A DNA stretch of 32,245 nt from Bacteroidota bacterium. GTDB lineage: Bacteria > Bacteroidota > Bacteroidia > Bacteroidales > UBA1715. Under the pieces are notes generated by a model. The model saw only the letters and a list, made by a program, of their open reading frames with translations, was not told where the DNA came from and did no database searches. Shown here piece by piece: positions 14,133 to 22,155 of this stretch. Numbering within the stretch: position 1 is the stretch's first letter; each line of letters starts with the position of its first letter. The DNA is taken from the NCBI GenBank assembly GCA_009786075.1, contig WQTX01000025.1:1-32245 (forward strand), written 5' to 3'. A program made the position numbers and the translations under genes.

Positions 14133-14561
14133 ATGACAGCAACTCCAGCAACCCTCACCGTTCACATTACAAGTTTTTCCTTCAAAAAAGGACTTCCCGA
14201 AGACCCTTCGGGCAATGGTGGCGGATTTATTTTCGACTGCCGGGCAATTCCAAATCCGGGTGTAATTGAAGAATATAAAGCACTTACCGGTATGCAAACG
14301 CCTGTGATTGAATATTTGGAACAACAAGCGGCAACACATGAATTTAAAGTACACATGTTCGCACTTACCGAACAAAGCGTGAAACGCTACATTGAACGAG
14401 GTTTTTCAAATCTTATGATTTGCTTTGGTTGCACCGGCGGACAACATCGTTCGGTGTATTTTGCCGAACAAACGGCAGCTTTTCTTACGCAGAACTACCC
14501 TGTTGCGGTACATTTAGAACATAGAGAGCAGAATGTGATGAAGAAATACGCGCAAGTATAA
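14133..14561 (+). CDS. Stand-alone RapZ C-terminal-domain protein
   Basis: A 142-residue protein corresponding to the C-terminal half of RapZ/YvcJ. Matching blocks in order are ITSFSFKKGLPEDP, FIFDCRAIPNPG, LTGMQTPVIEYL and CFGCTGGQHRSVYFAEQ. In E. coli RapZ this domain binds the sRNA GlmZ/GlmY and senses glucosamine-6-phosphate; the N-terminal P-loop kinase domain is absent here. It follows the APH/AmgK-like kinase by 158 bases on the same strand. The pairing suggests an amino-sugar sensing or activation module, but RNA binding cannot be assumed in Bacteroidota. The ATG at 14133 leaves a short N-terminus before the domain. Confidence 0.85.
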   Translation: MTATPATLTVHITSFSFKKGLPEDPSGNGGGFIFDCRAIPNPGVIEEYKALTGMQTPVIEYLEQQAATHEFKVHMFALTEQSVKRYIERGFSNLMICFGCTGGQHRSVYFAEQTAAFLTQNYPVAVHLEHREQNVMKKYAQV

Positions 14562-14569
14562 CCGAGTGT

Positions 14570-14602
14570 AACTTTTCCAAAGTTTTGAACTTTGGAAAAG
14601 TT
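14570..14602. terminator. Bidirectional hairpin between RapZ-domain gene and pyrG
   Basis: The perfect 15-bp stem AACTTTTCCAAAGTT / AACTTTGGAAAAGTT with a 3-base loop lies between two convergent genes (stops at 14561 and 14623). No long T-run follows, but A/T-rich ends and the position suit a shared terminator. Confidence 0.6.
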
Positions 14603-14622
14603 TAGTTTATAGTTATAAGGCT

Positions 14623-16236
14623 TTACGACTTCTTCGCATAAGCCAACGCCGCCCCAATAAACGCCTCAAACAGCGGGTGCGGAGCCAATACCGTACTGCG
14701 ATATTCGGGGTGGAATTGCACTGCCACAAACCATGGGTGCGAAGGTATTTCCATAATTTCCACCAAATTGGTATTGGGATTAAATCCGGTGGCAATCATG
14801 CCGGCTTTTTCAAATTCTTCCAAATATTTGTTATTAAATTCGTATCTATGCCGGTGGCGTTCAACAATGTCGGTAGTTTTGTAAATTTTATATGTCAACG
14901 AGCGTTTTTTTATTTCACACGGAAATCCGCCCAAACGCATAGTTCCGCCCATTTCCAATACGCCTTTTTGGTCTTCCATAATATCTATAACAGGGTAAGG
15001 CGTTTTGCGGTTCATTTCGGTTGAATTGGCTTGTTCGTAACCCAATACGTTACGTGCAAATTCCACTACGGCGCACTGCATGCCCAAGCAAATGCCGAAA
15101 AACGGCACATTATTTTCACGGGCATACTGTACCGCTACAAATTTTCCGCTTACTCCACGGCTGCCAAACCCCGGAGCTACGAGCACACCTTTACAATCGC
15201 CCAATTGTTCCTGCACATTTTCTTCGGTCAATGTTTCGGAATGTATCATCTTCAAAATCACTTTACATTCGAGTGTTGCGCCGGCGTGAACAAATGATTC
15301 TATGATAGATTTATAGGCATCGGAGAGTTCTACGTATTTTCCTACCAAAGCTATTTGTACGGTCTGTTTGGGGTTTTTATGTTTTTCCACAAACGTGCGC
15401 CAAGGCTCTAATGTTGGTGTTTCGCCCACTTTGAGTTTGAATTTTTTCAAAATAATTGCGTCCAAACCTTCGTCGAGCATAGCAAGCGGCACAGCATAAA
15501 TGGTATCTAAATCACGTGCTTCTATAACTGCCTCGCTGTCGATATTGCAAAATAAACCTACTTTGCGTTTTATGTCGTGCGAAAGCGGTTTTTCGGTGCG
15601 CAGTACAAGCACATCGGGTTGCACTCCGGTTTCAAGCAATTGTTTTACAGAGTGTTGTGTTGGTTTTGTTTTCAATTCGCCACTTGCCGCCAAATACGGC
15701 ACAAACGTTAAGTGCACAAACATACATTGTCCTTCGTGTTCCCATTTCATTTGGCGGGCAGCCTCTATGAACGGCAACGATTCAATATCGCCCACCGTAC
15801 CGCCGATTTCGGTAATCACAAAATCAAATTGTTCTTTGGTGCTTACCAATTTAATATTGCGTTTTATTTCGTCGGTAATGTGCGGAATTATTTGCACGGT
15901 TTTTCCCAAAAAATCACCACGACGCTCTTTTTCAATCACATTGCGGTAAATTCTACCGGTGGTAACACTGTTTGCCTGCGTGGTTGGGTAGTTCAAAAAA
16001 CGCTCGTAATGCCCCAAATCCAAATCGGTTTCGGCACCGTCGATTGTTACATAACATTCGCCGTGTTCGTATGGATTGAGCGTTCCCGGGTCAATATTCA
16101 AATACGGGTCAAGTTTTTGAATGGTTACACTATACCCACGCGCTTGCAATAATTTTCCGACTGAAGCCGAAATAATACCTTTTCCTAATGACGATGCAAC
16201 ACCGCCGGTAACGAATATAAATTTTGTTTTACTCAC
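14623..16236 (-). CDS. pyrG: CTP synthase
   Basis: A 537-residue amidoligase making CTP from UTP, ATP and glutamine. The synthase half begins with FVTGGVASSLGKGI and contains DPYLNIDPGTLNPYEHGE and the conserved IEARDLDTIYAVP region. The glutaminase half (from about residue 290) has the nucleophile in GICLGMQ (Cys near residue 383), the PGFGSRG oxyanion region and the catalytic His-Glu in VQFHPEYRS. The length and start are standard. It lies downstream of the DUF349 gene, but a 28-bp hairpin separates them, so it may rely on its own promoter, which I could not place. Confidence 0.97.
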   Translation of the reverse strand: MSKTKFIFVTGGVASSLGKGIISASVGKLLQARGYSVTIQKLDPYLNIDPGTLNPYEHGECYVTIDGAETDLDLGHYERFLNYPTTQANSVTTGRIYRNVIEKERRGDFLGKTVQIIPHITDEIKRNIKLVSTKEQFDFVITEIGGTVGDIESLPFIEAARQMKWEHEGQCMFVHLTFVPYLAASGELKTKPTQHSVKQLLETGVQPDVLVLRTEKPLSHDIKRKVGLFCNIDSEAVIEARDLDTIYAVPLAMLDEGLDAIILKKFKLKVGETPTLEPWRTFVEKHKNPKQTVQIALVGKYVELSDAYKSIIESFVHAGATLECKVILKMIHSETLTEENVQEQLGDCKGVLVAPGFGSRGVSGKFVAVQYARENNVPFFGICLGMQCAVVEFARNVLGYEQANSTEMNRKTPYPVIDIMEDQKGVLEMGGTMRLGGFPCEIKKRSLTYKIYKTTDIVERHRHRYEFNNKYLEEFEKAGMIATGFNPNTNLVEIMEIPSHPWFVAVQFHPEYRSTVLAPHPLFEAFIGAALAYAKKS

Positions 16237-16275
16237 GATTTTGTTTTTTTGAGTTGAATAATATTTTATTTAATG

Positions 16276-16341
16276 CTGGATTGCTTCGTTCCTCGCAATG
16301 ACGTACAAAAGAGCGTCATTGCGAGGAACGAAGCAATCCAG
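16276..16341. repeat. 28-bp-stem palindromic element between DUF349 gene and pyrG
   Basis: Arms CTGGATTGCTTCGTTCCTCG...ACG (16276-16303) and their exact complement (16314-16341) enclose a 10-base loop. The element ends 3 bases from the DUF349 gene's stop codon. A sister copy with the same core and near-identical loop lies at 31332-31370. It could stop transcription before pyrG. Confidence 0.9.
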
Positions 16342-16344
16342 AAA

Positions 16345-18357
16345 TTATTTAGCCTCTTCTTTTGCCGCCTCGTTAATCATTTTTATCTGTTGTTTTAACG
16401 CGTCAATTTCTTGCTTATGTTTTGCTATTTTCCCATTCACATCTTCGCGCAAAGCGTCTGCATTTTTGCTTTTACTTTTTGCAAAAAATTCTATATTGGT
16501 TTCCATTTGCGCAATTTCGGTTTGCAAAGCACTAATTTTTGTACGCAATTTTCCAACTTCGTCGTTTTTCTGTCCCGGTTTTGGTTGTTGCTTAATGGCG
16601 TGTATGGTGTTTTTTACCGTAAATTTGTGTTTTTGCTCCGAAGGAAGTTTCAAACTTTGTAATTTTTGCTGAACAGCCTCATTGTAATCTTTGTTGAGTT
16701 TGTCTTTCTTTTTGATAGGCACAAGTCCAATTTCAAACCATTCTTTTTGCAAAGCGTTCAATTCTGCAAGCGTTTCTTCGGGTGTAGCCTTTTGTTCCAA
16801 ATTCACAATGCGTTGCAACACATCGGTTTTGAGTTTGAAATTTGCAGCTTGTTCATCGTCTTTTTCTTTGAAATGCGCTTGGCGAGCGTTGAAAAATTCA
16901 TCGCAGGCGGCACGGAAACGGTTCCACAATTTTGCGTTATCTTTATAAGTAGTGTTGCCAATTTCTTTCCACGCTTTTTGCAATGCCAAAAATTCGTTAG
17001 TTGCTTCTTTCCAATCGGTGCGTTGTTTCAAGGCTTCGGCTTGTATGCACAAATCTATTTTTTTCTGTTTGTTTTCATCTTCAGCTTCTCGCAACGATGC
17101 AAATGCAGCACGTTTTATCGCAAAAAATGAATTGCAGGCATCGCAGTAACGCTCATAAATTTGTGCATTATATTTTTGCAGCGCAAAACCGATTGTTTTC
17201 CACTGTTTTTGAATTTCGGTAATTTCTTGCGAAATAGCGTTCCATTCTTTAAGGCTGTTTTTAGGTTGCGCAATCAATTCTTCTAATTTTTCGCACAAGG
17301 CTAATTTTCGCTCATAATTTTCGGTTTCCTGTTGTTTCAAATCCGAAAAATAATCTTGATGCGCCTTATTTATAATGGTGGTTGCGGTTTTAAACCGTTG
17401 CCACACATCGTTTTTCTTTTCTTCAACAACGGGACCAATCTCACGCCACAAATCGTGTAATTTTTGCAATTTTTTGAATGCTTCAACTACTTTTTGTTCC
17501 AATAATAAAGCTTCGGCTTTTTCGCACAGTTCAATTTTTGCCTCTAAATTTTTTCGTAAATCAAGGTCTCGCAGTTCTTTATTGATTTTTACATAATTGT
17601 AAAATACGCCAACGTGATGATGATATTGTTCCCAAATGTTTTTGGTTTCACTTTGCGGAATAAAGCCAATTTCTTTCCACCGTTCCTGCAGTTTTTTGAA
17701 ATCGTCAAAGGTTTTTTGCAGCGATTCTTCTTTGTTTACCAATTCTTTGAGTTCTTCAATAATTGCCAAACGTTTTTGAAGGTTATTTTCACGCACAAGG
17801 TTTTCTTCCTCAACACGTTGCGCTCTTAAATTTTTGATTTTTGCGTAGAGTGTTTTAAACTCATTTTCTTCGGTTGAAAAGAACGAAAAATCTTCAATCG
17901 CATCGCCCGATTGTACTAATTCTGCTTTTTTCGCTTCGGTTTCAGCCTTCAGTTTTTTGTAAAACACCACGCGAATTTCTTCTATTTTCGCTCGGTTTGC
18001 CTCTACATTTTCTTTTACGCACAGCATTTCCAATTCATTTACAAGTTCTTGCAATGAATATTCAAAATAATTGGGCATTTCTTCGGTTTCCTGTGAAGTT
18101 TCGGCAGTTGTGTCTGCTGTCAATAATTCTTCGGTGGTTTTTTCAACAGGATTTTCTGCAATCGGTTCAACTTCTTGTGTTACAGGTTCTTCGATTGAAG
18201 TAACAGATTGCGCTTCTTCAATCGTTTCAACTTCCGGTGTAGGAGTTTCTTCAATTGTTTCCTGTTCCTGTGTTGGTGTTTCAACAGGTTTCGTATTTTC
18301 TACTTCCGTAGTCGATAGCGTTTCTTCGTTAGTTAGTTCATCAATTTGCATAGTCAT
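16345..18357 (-). CDS. DUF349 repeat protein
   Basis: A 670-residue, highly charged and probably cytoplasmic protein. Residues 1-95 are a low-complexity acidic Glu/Thr/Pro/Val-rich tail (ETPTQEQETIEETPTPEVE). Five DUF349 repeats follow, each marked by W.EIG or W.TIG and an aromatic-rich helix: WKEIGFIPQSETKNIWEQY, LWREIGPVVEEKKNDVWQRF, WKTIGFALQKYNAQIYERY, WKEIGNTTYKDNAKLWNRF and WFEIGLVPIKKKDKLNKDY. The last 90 or so residues are a predicted coiled coil (LRTKISALQTEIAQMETNIE). The domain's function is not established. A promoter lies directly upstream, inside the gap to fabI. Confidence 0.9.
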   Translation of the reverse strand: MTMQIDELTNEETLSTTEVENTKPVETPTQEQETIEETPTPEVETIEEAQSVTSIEEPVTQEVEPIAENPVEKTTEELLTADTTAETSQETEEMPNYFEYSLQELVNELEMLCVKENVEANRAKIEEIRVVFYKKLKAETEAKKAELVQSGDAIEDFSFFSTEENEFKTLYAKIKNLRAQRVEEENLVRENNLQKRLAIIEELKELVNKEESLQKTFDDFKKLQERWKEIGFIPQSETKNIWEQYHHHVGVFYNYVKINKELRDLDLRKNLEAKIELCEKAEALLLEQKVVEAFKKLQKLHDLWREIGPVVEEKKNDVWQRFKTATTIINKAHQDYFSDLKQQETENYERKLALCEKLEELIAQPKNSLKEWNAISQEITEIQKQWKTIGFALQKYNAQIYERYCDACNSFFAIKRAAFASLREAEDENKQKKIDLCIQAEALKQRTDWKEATNEFLALQKAWKEIGNTTYKDNAKLWNRFRAACDEFFNARQAHFKEKDDEQAANFKLKTDVLQRIVNLEQKATPEETLAELNALQKEWFEIGLVPIKKKDKLNKDYNEAVQQKLQSLKLPSEQKHKFTVKNTIHAIKQQPKPGQKNDEVGKLRTKISALQTEIAQMETNIEFFAKSKSKNADALREDVNGKIAKHKQEIDALKQQIKMINEAAKEEAK

Positions 18358-18387
18358 TGAGTTTTAATGGTGTTTTTCAAAACGAAA

Positions 18388-18416
18388 CAAATATACGTTT
18401 TTTTGTGATTAGTCAA
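18388..18416 (-). promoter_or_regulatory. Promoter of the DUF349 gene
   Basis: On the minus strand: TTG (18414-18416), an 18-base spacer, then TATATTTG (18388-18395), 30 bases before the start. The -33 part lies within the 3' end of fabI. Confidence 0.55.
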
Positions 18417-19263
18417 TAATTTTATCCATATTGTTTTTCATATCTTCGAGCGACATCGAATATACGTTCATTGCCCGCCAGCTCATGCCCACATTCGAAA
18501 AACCGCCGTCGTTGAACAAATTTTGCATAGTAACTTTGCGGGTTAAATCCGAAAACATAACCAAACAATAATCGGCGCAATCGTCAGCCGAGGCATTGCC
18601 CAGCGGCGACATACGTTCCGAAAAGTCCATCAAATCGCCAATACCTTTAATACCTTGTCCGGCAGTGGTAAGCGTGGGCGATTGCGAAATAGTGTTGACA
18701 CGGATTTTTTTATCACGTCCGTAAATATAGCCGAAACTGCGGGCAATTGATTCCAACATTGCCTTTGCCTCAGCCATTTCGTTGTAACCGAAAAATGTGC
18801 GTTGCGCCGCCACGTATGAAAGCGCCACCACCGAACCCCATTCGCGAATAGCGTCCATTTTGCGGGCAGTTTGCAGCAATTTATGAAACGAAATCGCCGA
18901 AATGTCCATTGATTTCATCATATAATCGTAGTTCAAATCGTCGTACGGGCGATTTTTGCGCACATTAAGCGACATTCCAATTGAGTGCAGTATAAAATCG
19001 ACTTTCCCGCCAAAGTGCGCCATTGATTCTTTCAAAAGATTTTCAATATCTTCAACGCTTGTAGCATCGGCAGCAATTACTTTTGCATTGGTTTTTTCAG
19101 CCAATTTGTCCATATCGCCCATGCGAATGGCAAGCGGCGTGTTTGTCAACACAATTTCCGCACCTTCTTCAACGGCTCGTTCCGCAACTTTCCACGCGAT
19201 AGACATATCGTTGAGCGCCCCCAAAATAATTCCTTTTTTTCCTTTGAGTAAATTATATACCAT
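18409..19263 (-). CDS. fabI: Enoyl-[acyl-carrier-protein] reductase (NADH type)
   Basis: A 284-residue short-chain-dehydrogenase-fold enzyme that performs the last reduction of each fatty-acid elongation cycle. The FabI-specific cofactor start GKKGIILGALNDMSIAW is present. The catalytic Tyr/Lys pair is Y160 and K167 (GYNEMAEAK), with the additional FabI Tyr at 150 (VALSYVAA). The C-terminal TISQSPTLTTAG and LFNDGGFSNVGMS fit. The frame is open to 19308, but MVYNLLKGKK at 19263 is the family start. A diverged 71-bp copy of its promoter and first 13 codons occurs at 20233-20303. Confidence 0.95.
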   Translation of the reverse strand: MVYNLLKGKKGIILGALNDMSIAWKVAERAVEEGAEIVLTNTPLAIRMGDMDKLAEKTNAKVIAADATSVEDIENLLKESMAHFGGKVDFILHSIGMSLNVRKNRPYDDLNYDYMMKSMDISAISFHKLLQTARKMDAIREWGSVVALSYVAAQRTFFGYNEMAEAKAMLESIARSFGYIYGRDKKIRVNTISQSPTLTTAGQGIKGIGDLMDFSERMSPLGNASADDCADYCLVMFSDLTRKVTMQNLFNDGGFSNVGMSWRAMNVYSMSLEDMKNNMDKIID

Positions 19264-19293
19264 ATAGTTAAAATTAAAAACGCAAAGATACAC
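19223..19293. repeat. 71-bp direct repeat, copy 1 (fabI start region)
   Basis: Covers the first 13 or so codons of fabI plus 30 bases upstream, including a TATCTTTG -7 box (plus-strand CAAAGATA 19283-19290). It matches 20233-20303 at 66 of 71 positions in the same orientation, so the second FISUMP gene lies between two direct copies. Confidence 0.9.
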
Positions 19294-19353
19294 TTTAATT
19301 GTTCTCAAAATATTTTTCTACAAAAAGATTACATCAATATAAAGAATAAATCT

Positions 19354-19361
19354 TACTTTTG
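19354..19361 (+). promoter_or_regulatory. -7 element of the second FISUMP gene
   Basis: TACTTTTG matches TAnnTTTG and lies 43 bases before the start codon. No clear -33 TTTG is visible. Confidence 0.4.
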
Positions 19362-19404
19362 TAGAAAAGTATTCAGTTATGTTCTACGATATAATAAAAA
19401 AACA

Positions 19405-20061
19405 ATGAAAAAATATTTTTTAAATTTTTGCTTGCTGTTTGCATTAATTACTTTCTTCAATTCTTGCGGCAAAGAAGATAGCAAAAAAGCCATGACTACC
19501 GACTCCGGCGTAGTAATTAATGGCGTAAAATGGGCAACTCGTAATGTAGATGCGCCCGGAACTTTTGCAAAAACTCCCGAAAACGCGGGTATGCTTTACC
19601 AATGGAACCGCAATATAGGTTGGTCTGCTGCCGACCCAAGGGTAAATTCTAACGGCGCTACAGTGTGGGATGTAACTGTTCCCTCCGGCACAAAATGGGA
19701 AAAAGTCAATGACCCATCTCCTGCCGGATGGCGTGTACCTACTTCCAGTGAAATTTACTCTTTGTGTAACAGAGAAAAAGTAAATGTCGAATGGACTACC
19801 GAAAAAGGTATAACCGGTATGCGTTTTACCGATATTGTTTCTGGTAATTCTATGTTTTTGCCTGCCATTAACCATCGGAACAATAGCGATGGTACGCTCT
19901 CCTATTGCCTGGGCTACTGGAGTAGTACGAAGAACAGAAGTGGCTCGAGTCCCACTGCGTATCACTTGTTCTTCTATGACAACACATATGTGGGAGACTT
20001 TGTGATAGTAGATGATTTTCCCCTCCGCGCCGGATTGCCATTGCGAAGTGTGGCAGAATAA
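19405..20061 (+). CDS. FISUMP-domain lipoprotein
   Basis: A 218-residue protein with a lipoprotein signal peptide (hydrophobic core then FFNSCGKED, lipobox Cys at about residue 21). One FISUMP domain follows: DSGVVINGVKWATRNVDAPG, AGMLYQWNR, KWEKVNDPSPAGWRVPT, GNSMFLPAINHR, and YWSST near the end. It is a paralogue of 8298-8936 but is lipidated rather than simply exported. The C-terminal 55 or so codons differ strongly between the two, apart from the GTL, YWSST and closing R.V.AE anchors. Their codon choice (ACG, CTC, AGT) is less AT-rich than the rest. The gene is bracketed by 71-bp direct copies of the fabI start region. Function unknown. Confidence 0.85.
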   Translation: MKKYFLNFCLLFALITFFNSCGKEDSKKAMTTDSGVVINGVKWATRNVDAPGTFAKTPENAGMLYQWNRNIGWSAADPRVNSNGATVWDVTVPSGTKWEKVNDPSPAGWRVPTSSEIYSLCNREKVNVEWTTEKGITGMRFTDIVSGNSMFLPAINHRNNSDGTLSYCLGYWSSTKNRSGSSPTAYHLFFYDNTYVGDFVIVDDFPLRAGLPLRSVAE

Positions 20062-20097
20062 TTAATTGTCCGAACTATGATTTTAGTGTGATTTTCT

Positions 20098-20196
20098 CGG
20101 TTGCTGAGCTTGTTGAAGTATGATTGCTATGATTTTTTCTATCATATAAATCACAATAATTAAATTAAAATCATACTTCGACAAGCTCAGCAACCG
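20098..20196. repeat. MITE-like element with 28-bp inverted ends
   Basis: Left arm CGGTTGCTGAGCTTGTTGAA(GTATGATT) at 20098-20125 pairs with 20169-20196 at 27 of 28 positions. The core TTCGACAAGCTCAG..ACCG is related to the TTCGACTTCGCTCA family at 6088 and 9354. No coding capacity is present. Confidence 0.75.
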
Positions 20197-20240
20197 CAGT
20201 TAAGACGAAAGACATCTTACTTTATTGTTGAAAAAATAAT
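20163..20240. repeat. 78-bp direct repeat, copy 1
   Basis: Matches 21111-21187 with a few substitutions and a 1-base length difference. The shared core includes CATACTTCGACAAGCTCAG, AACCGCAGTTAAGA and TTTATTGTTGAAAAAATAAT. The lipoprotein gene 20423-21070 lies between the copies. Confidence 0.85.
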
Positions 20241-20303
20241 TCCTTTTTTTCCTTTGAGTAAATTATATGCCATATAGTTACAATTAAAAAGGCAGAAATA
20301 CAC
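20233..20303 (-). pseudogene. Duplicated fragment of fabI start and promoter
   Basis: A copy of 19223-19293 (5 mismatches). The minus strand still encodes MAYNLLKGKKGII, against MVYNLLKGKKGII in fabI, from an ATG at 20273. The frame then runs into unrelated sequence and stops after a few codons. The -7 box is mutated (TATCTTTG to TATTTCTG), so it is probably silent. Confidence 0.8.
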
Positions 20304-20346
20304 ATAAAATTATAAATTATGAATTATAAATTTATTAATTTTGGTA

Positions 20347-20376
20347 TTGTGTTATAAAAACTTTTCTCTACCTTTG
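20347..20376 (+). promoter_or_regulatory. Promoter of the lipoprotein gene at 20423
   Basis: TTG at 20347-20349, a 19-base spacer and TACCTTTG at 20369-20376 fit the Bacteroidota pattern, about 46 bases before the start codon. Confidence 0.55.
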
Positions 20377-20422
20377 CTGCTGAACTAGTGTAAAATGTCT
20401 AATATTTTAAAACAAAAACATT

Positions 20423-21070
20423 ATGAAAAAAGTATTTAATTTCAGTATTTTAATCGTAACCGCGCTCGCTTTAATATCATGCGCAGGAAAACAAAGTAGC
20501 ACAAACGACGATAATAGCGCAGCAAGTGCTGAATCCTCATCGGTGTCCAATACCGGCGATGGGCTATCCGCAACCTATTTCAATATGCTAAACAGTGGAA
20601 CTTACCATTTGAAAGCAAAAATGAAAGGTGGCGACGGGAGCGAAACAACAATGGAATCCTATTACAAAGACGGCATGACGGCAGTTACAATGGAAATGGA
20701 AGGTCATTCCAGCAAAATGATTTACCGCGACAACAAAATGTACATAATCAATGACGCCGGCAAAACGTATATGGTTATGCCTATTCCCCAAAACTCGTCT
20801 TCGAACGAAGCGGTAAAAACAGACGGAATGACCCGCACCGGTTCAGGAACGGCTGAATTTAACGGAAAAAACTTGCCGTACGAAGAGTATAGTAGTTCAG
20901 AAGGCGGGAAAGCGCAGTTTTTCCTCGATGGGAAAAAGATTGCCGGCATAAGGAACATTATTGACAATGAATCTGTAATGGATATTATTATTTCCGTGCT
21001 GGATACAAACGTACCTGCCAATGCATTTGACGTACCGAGCGGGTATAAAAAAAATGAAGTGGGGTATTGA
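20423..21070 (+). CDS. Lipoprotein of unknown function
   Basis: A 215-residue lipoprotein: signal peptide MKKVFNFSILIVTALALIS with lipobox LISC (Cys at about residue 20), then a Ser/Asn/Asp-rich linker (residues 24-46). The globular part is a run of short beta-type segments: GTYHLKAKMKGG, YYKDGMTAVTMEMEG, SKMIYRDNKMYIIND, KTYMVMPIP, and later AQFFLDGKKIAGI. The alternation of 'measure and convert' strands resembles LolA/DUF4412-like lipid-binding or sorting folds, but I do not recognise a family firmly. It has its own promoter and is flanked by 78-bp direct repeats. Confidence 0.75.
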   Translation: MKKVFNFSILIVTALALISCAGKQSSTNDDNSAASAESSSVSNTGDGLSATYFNMLNSGTYHLKAKMKGGDGSETTMESYYKDGMTAVTMEMEGHSSKMIYRDNKMYIINDAGKTYMVMPIPQNSSSNEAVKTDGMTRTGSGTAEFNGKNLPYEEYSSSEGGKAQFFLDGKKIAGIRNIIDNESVMDIIISVLDTNVPANAFDVPSGYKKNEVGY

Positions 21071-21110
21071 TTAATTGGATTTTTGCATTTTTAGAAGTAC
21101 TCAATAATCA

Positions 21111-21187
21111 AACTAAAATCATACTTCGACAAGCTCAGTAACCGCAGTTAAGATAAAAGACATCTCATTTATTGTTGAAAAAATAAT
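21111..21187. repeat. 78-bp direct repeat, copy 2
   Basis: Second copy of the 20163-20240 repeat, same orientation, ending in GTTGAAAAAATAAT. Beyond that point the sequence diverges; copy 1 continues into the duplicated fabI fragment. Confidence 0.85.
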
Positions 21188-21270
21188 CCCCGAAGGTAGG
21201 GTAACGGCACGAATAAATTGTTATTTTTACGCAAATTTTCATAAAACCAATAATTTAAAACATACACATA

Positions 21271-22113
21271 ATGAAACGACACATTGTACGAGTAGCCGCC
21301 TTATTATTTTCGGCTCAATTATTTTTTTCGTGCGAAGAAGTAAATAATATATTACCAAACACGGAATTAACATCGGCAGAAATTGTTGAGGGTTTGAAAA
21401 CAGCATTAGTAGCCGGCGCGGATTCTTCAACCAGAGTACTTTCTGCGGTAAATGGGTATTATGATAATTTGAATAATTTAGAAACAAGAATACCATTGCC
21501 CCCCGAAGCGCAAACAATATTGGACAATGCAAAAATTATAGAAAAACTTCCGGGAATTTCTTTTATTACGAAAAATTTAACCAGCGAATTACAAGCAAAA
21601 ACAACTGATTTGATAAAATCAATCAATAATTCGGCTGGCGATGCTGCAAAAGAAGCACTGCCAATTTTTGAAGGTGCTATTCGCGATTTATCAATTACCG
21701 ATGGTTTAAGTATTTTGAAAGGAATAACAGTAAAATCCGAAAGTTTTGATTCAACAGCTGCAACAAATTATTTAAGGTCGAAAACATTTAGCAGTTTAAC
21801 CGCGACGTATGCACCATACATGAACAACGCCTTAGGAAAACCATTTGCAGGAAATCTATCGGCAACAGAAATTTGGAACTCAATTACTCAAACATATAAT
21901 GGTGTTGTAAATAACCAACTTGTACAATCCGCTGCCACAGTTGCCGGACATTCATTCGCCCCTGTTAACACTGATTTAGGCGAATTTGTTACAGGCAAAG
22001 CCTTAAACAGTTTATTCCTAAAAGTAGGCGAACAAGAAAAGCAAATCCGTAAAAATCCTTTGGCGTATGCAAGCGATATCATTCAAAAGGTGTTTGGGTA
22101 CGTTTTTAAATAA
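21271..22113 (+). CDS. DUF4197 lipoprotein
   Basis: A 280-residue lipoprotein with signal MKRHIVRVAALLFSAQLFFS and lipobox FFSC. The mature protein follows the DUF4197 pattern: LTSAEIVEGLKTALVAGADSS, IPLPPEA, SAGDAAKEALPIFEGAIRDL, the ILKG segment, AATNYLRSKT, and the C-terminal LGEFVTGKALNSLF. It is predicted mostly alpha-helical and probably tethered to the outer membrane. The function of the family is unknown. The stop codon TAA is part of the recurrent intergenic word TAATGGTTAATAATT. Confidence 0.85.
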   Translation: MKRHIVRVAALLFSAQLFFSCEEVNNILPNTELTSAEIVEGLKTALVAGADSSTRVLSAVNGYYDNLNNLETRIPLPPEAQTILDNAKIIEKLPGISFITKNLTSELQAKTTDLIKSINNSAGDAAKEALPIFEGAIRDLSITDGLSILKGITVKSESFDSTAATNYLRSKTFSSLTATYAPYMNNALGKPFAGNLSATEIWNSITQTYNGVVNNQLVQSAATVAGHSFAPVNTDLGEFVTGKALNSLFLKVGEQEKQIRKNPLAYASDIIQKVFGYVFK

Positions 22114-22155
22114 TGGTTAATAATTCTCGATTATTAATTATTCAGTTATTCAACT

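Larger units (their letters stand above)
20062..20422. other. Repeat-rich intergenic region
   Basis: These 361 bases hold a 28-bp inverted repeat (20098-20196), the first copy of a 78-bp direct repeat (20163-20240), a pseudogene-like fabI fragment (20233-20303) and the promoter of the next gene. I see no intact gene or structured RNA. Confidence 0.7.
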
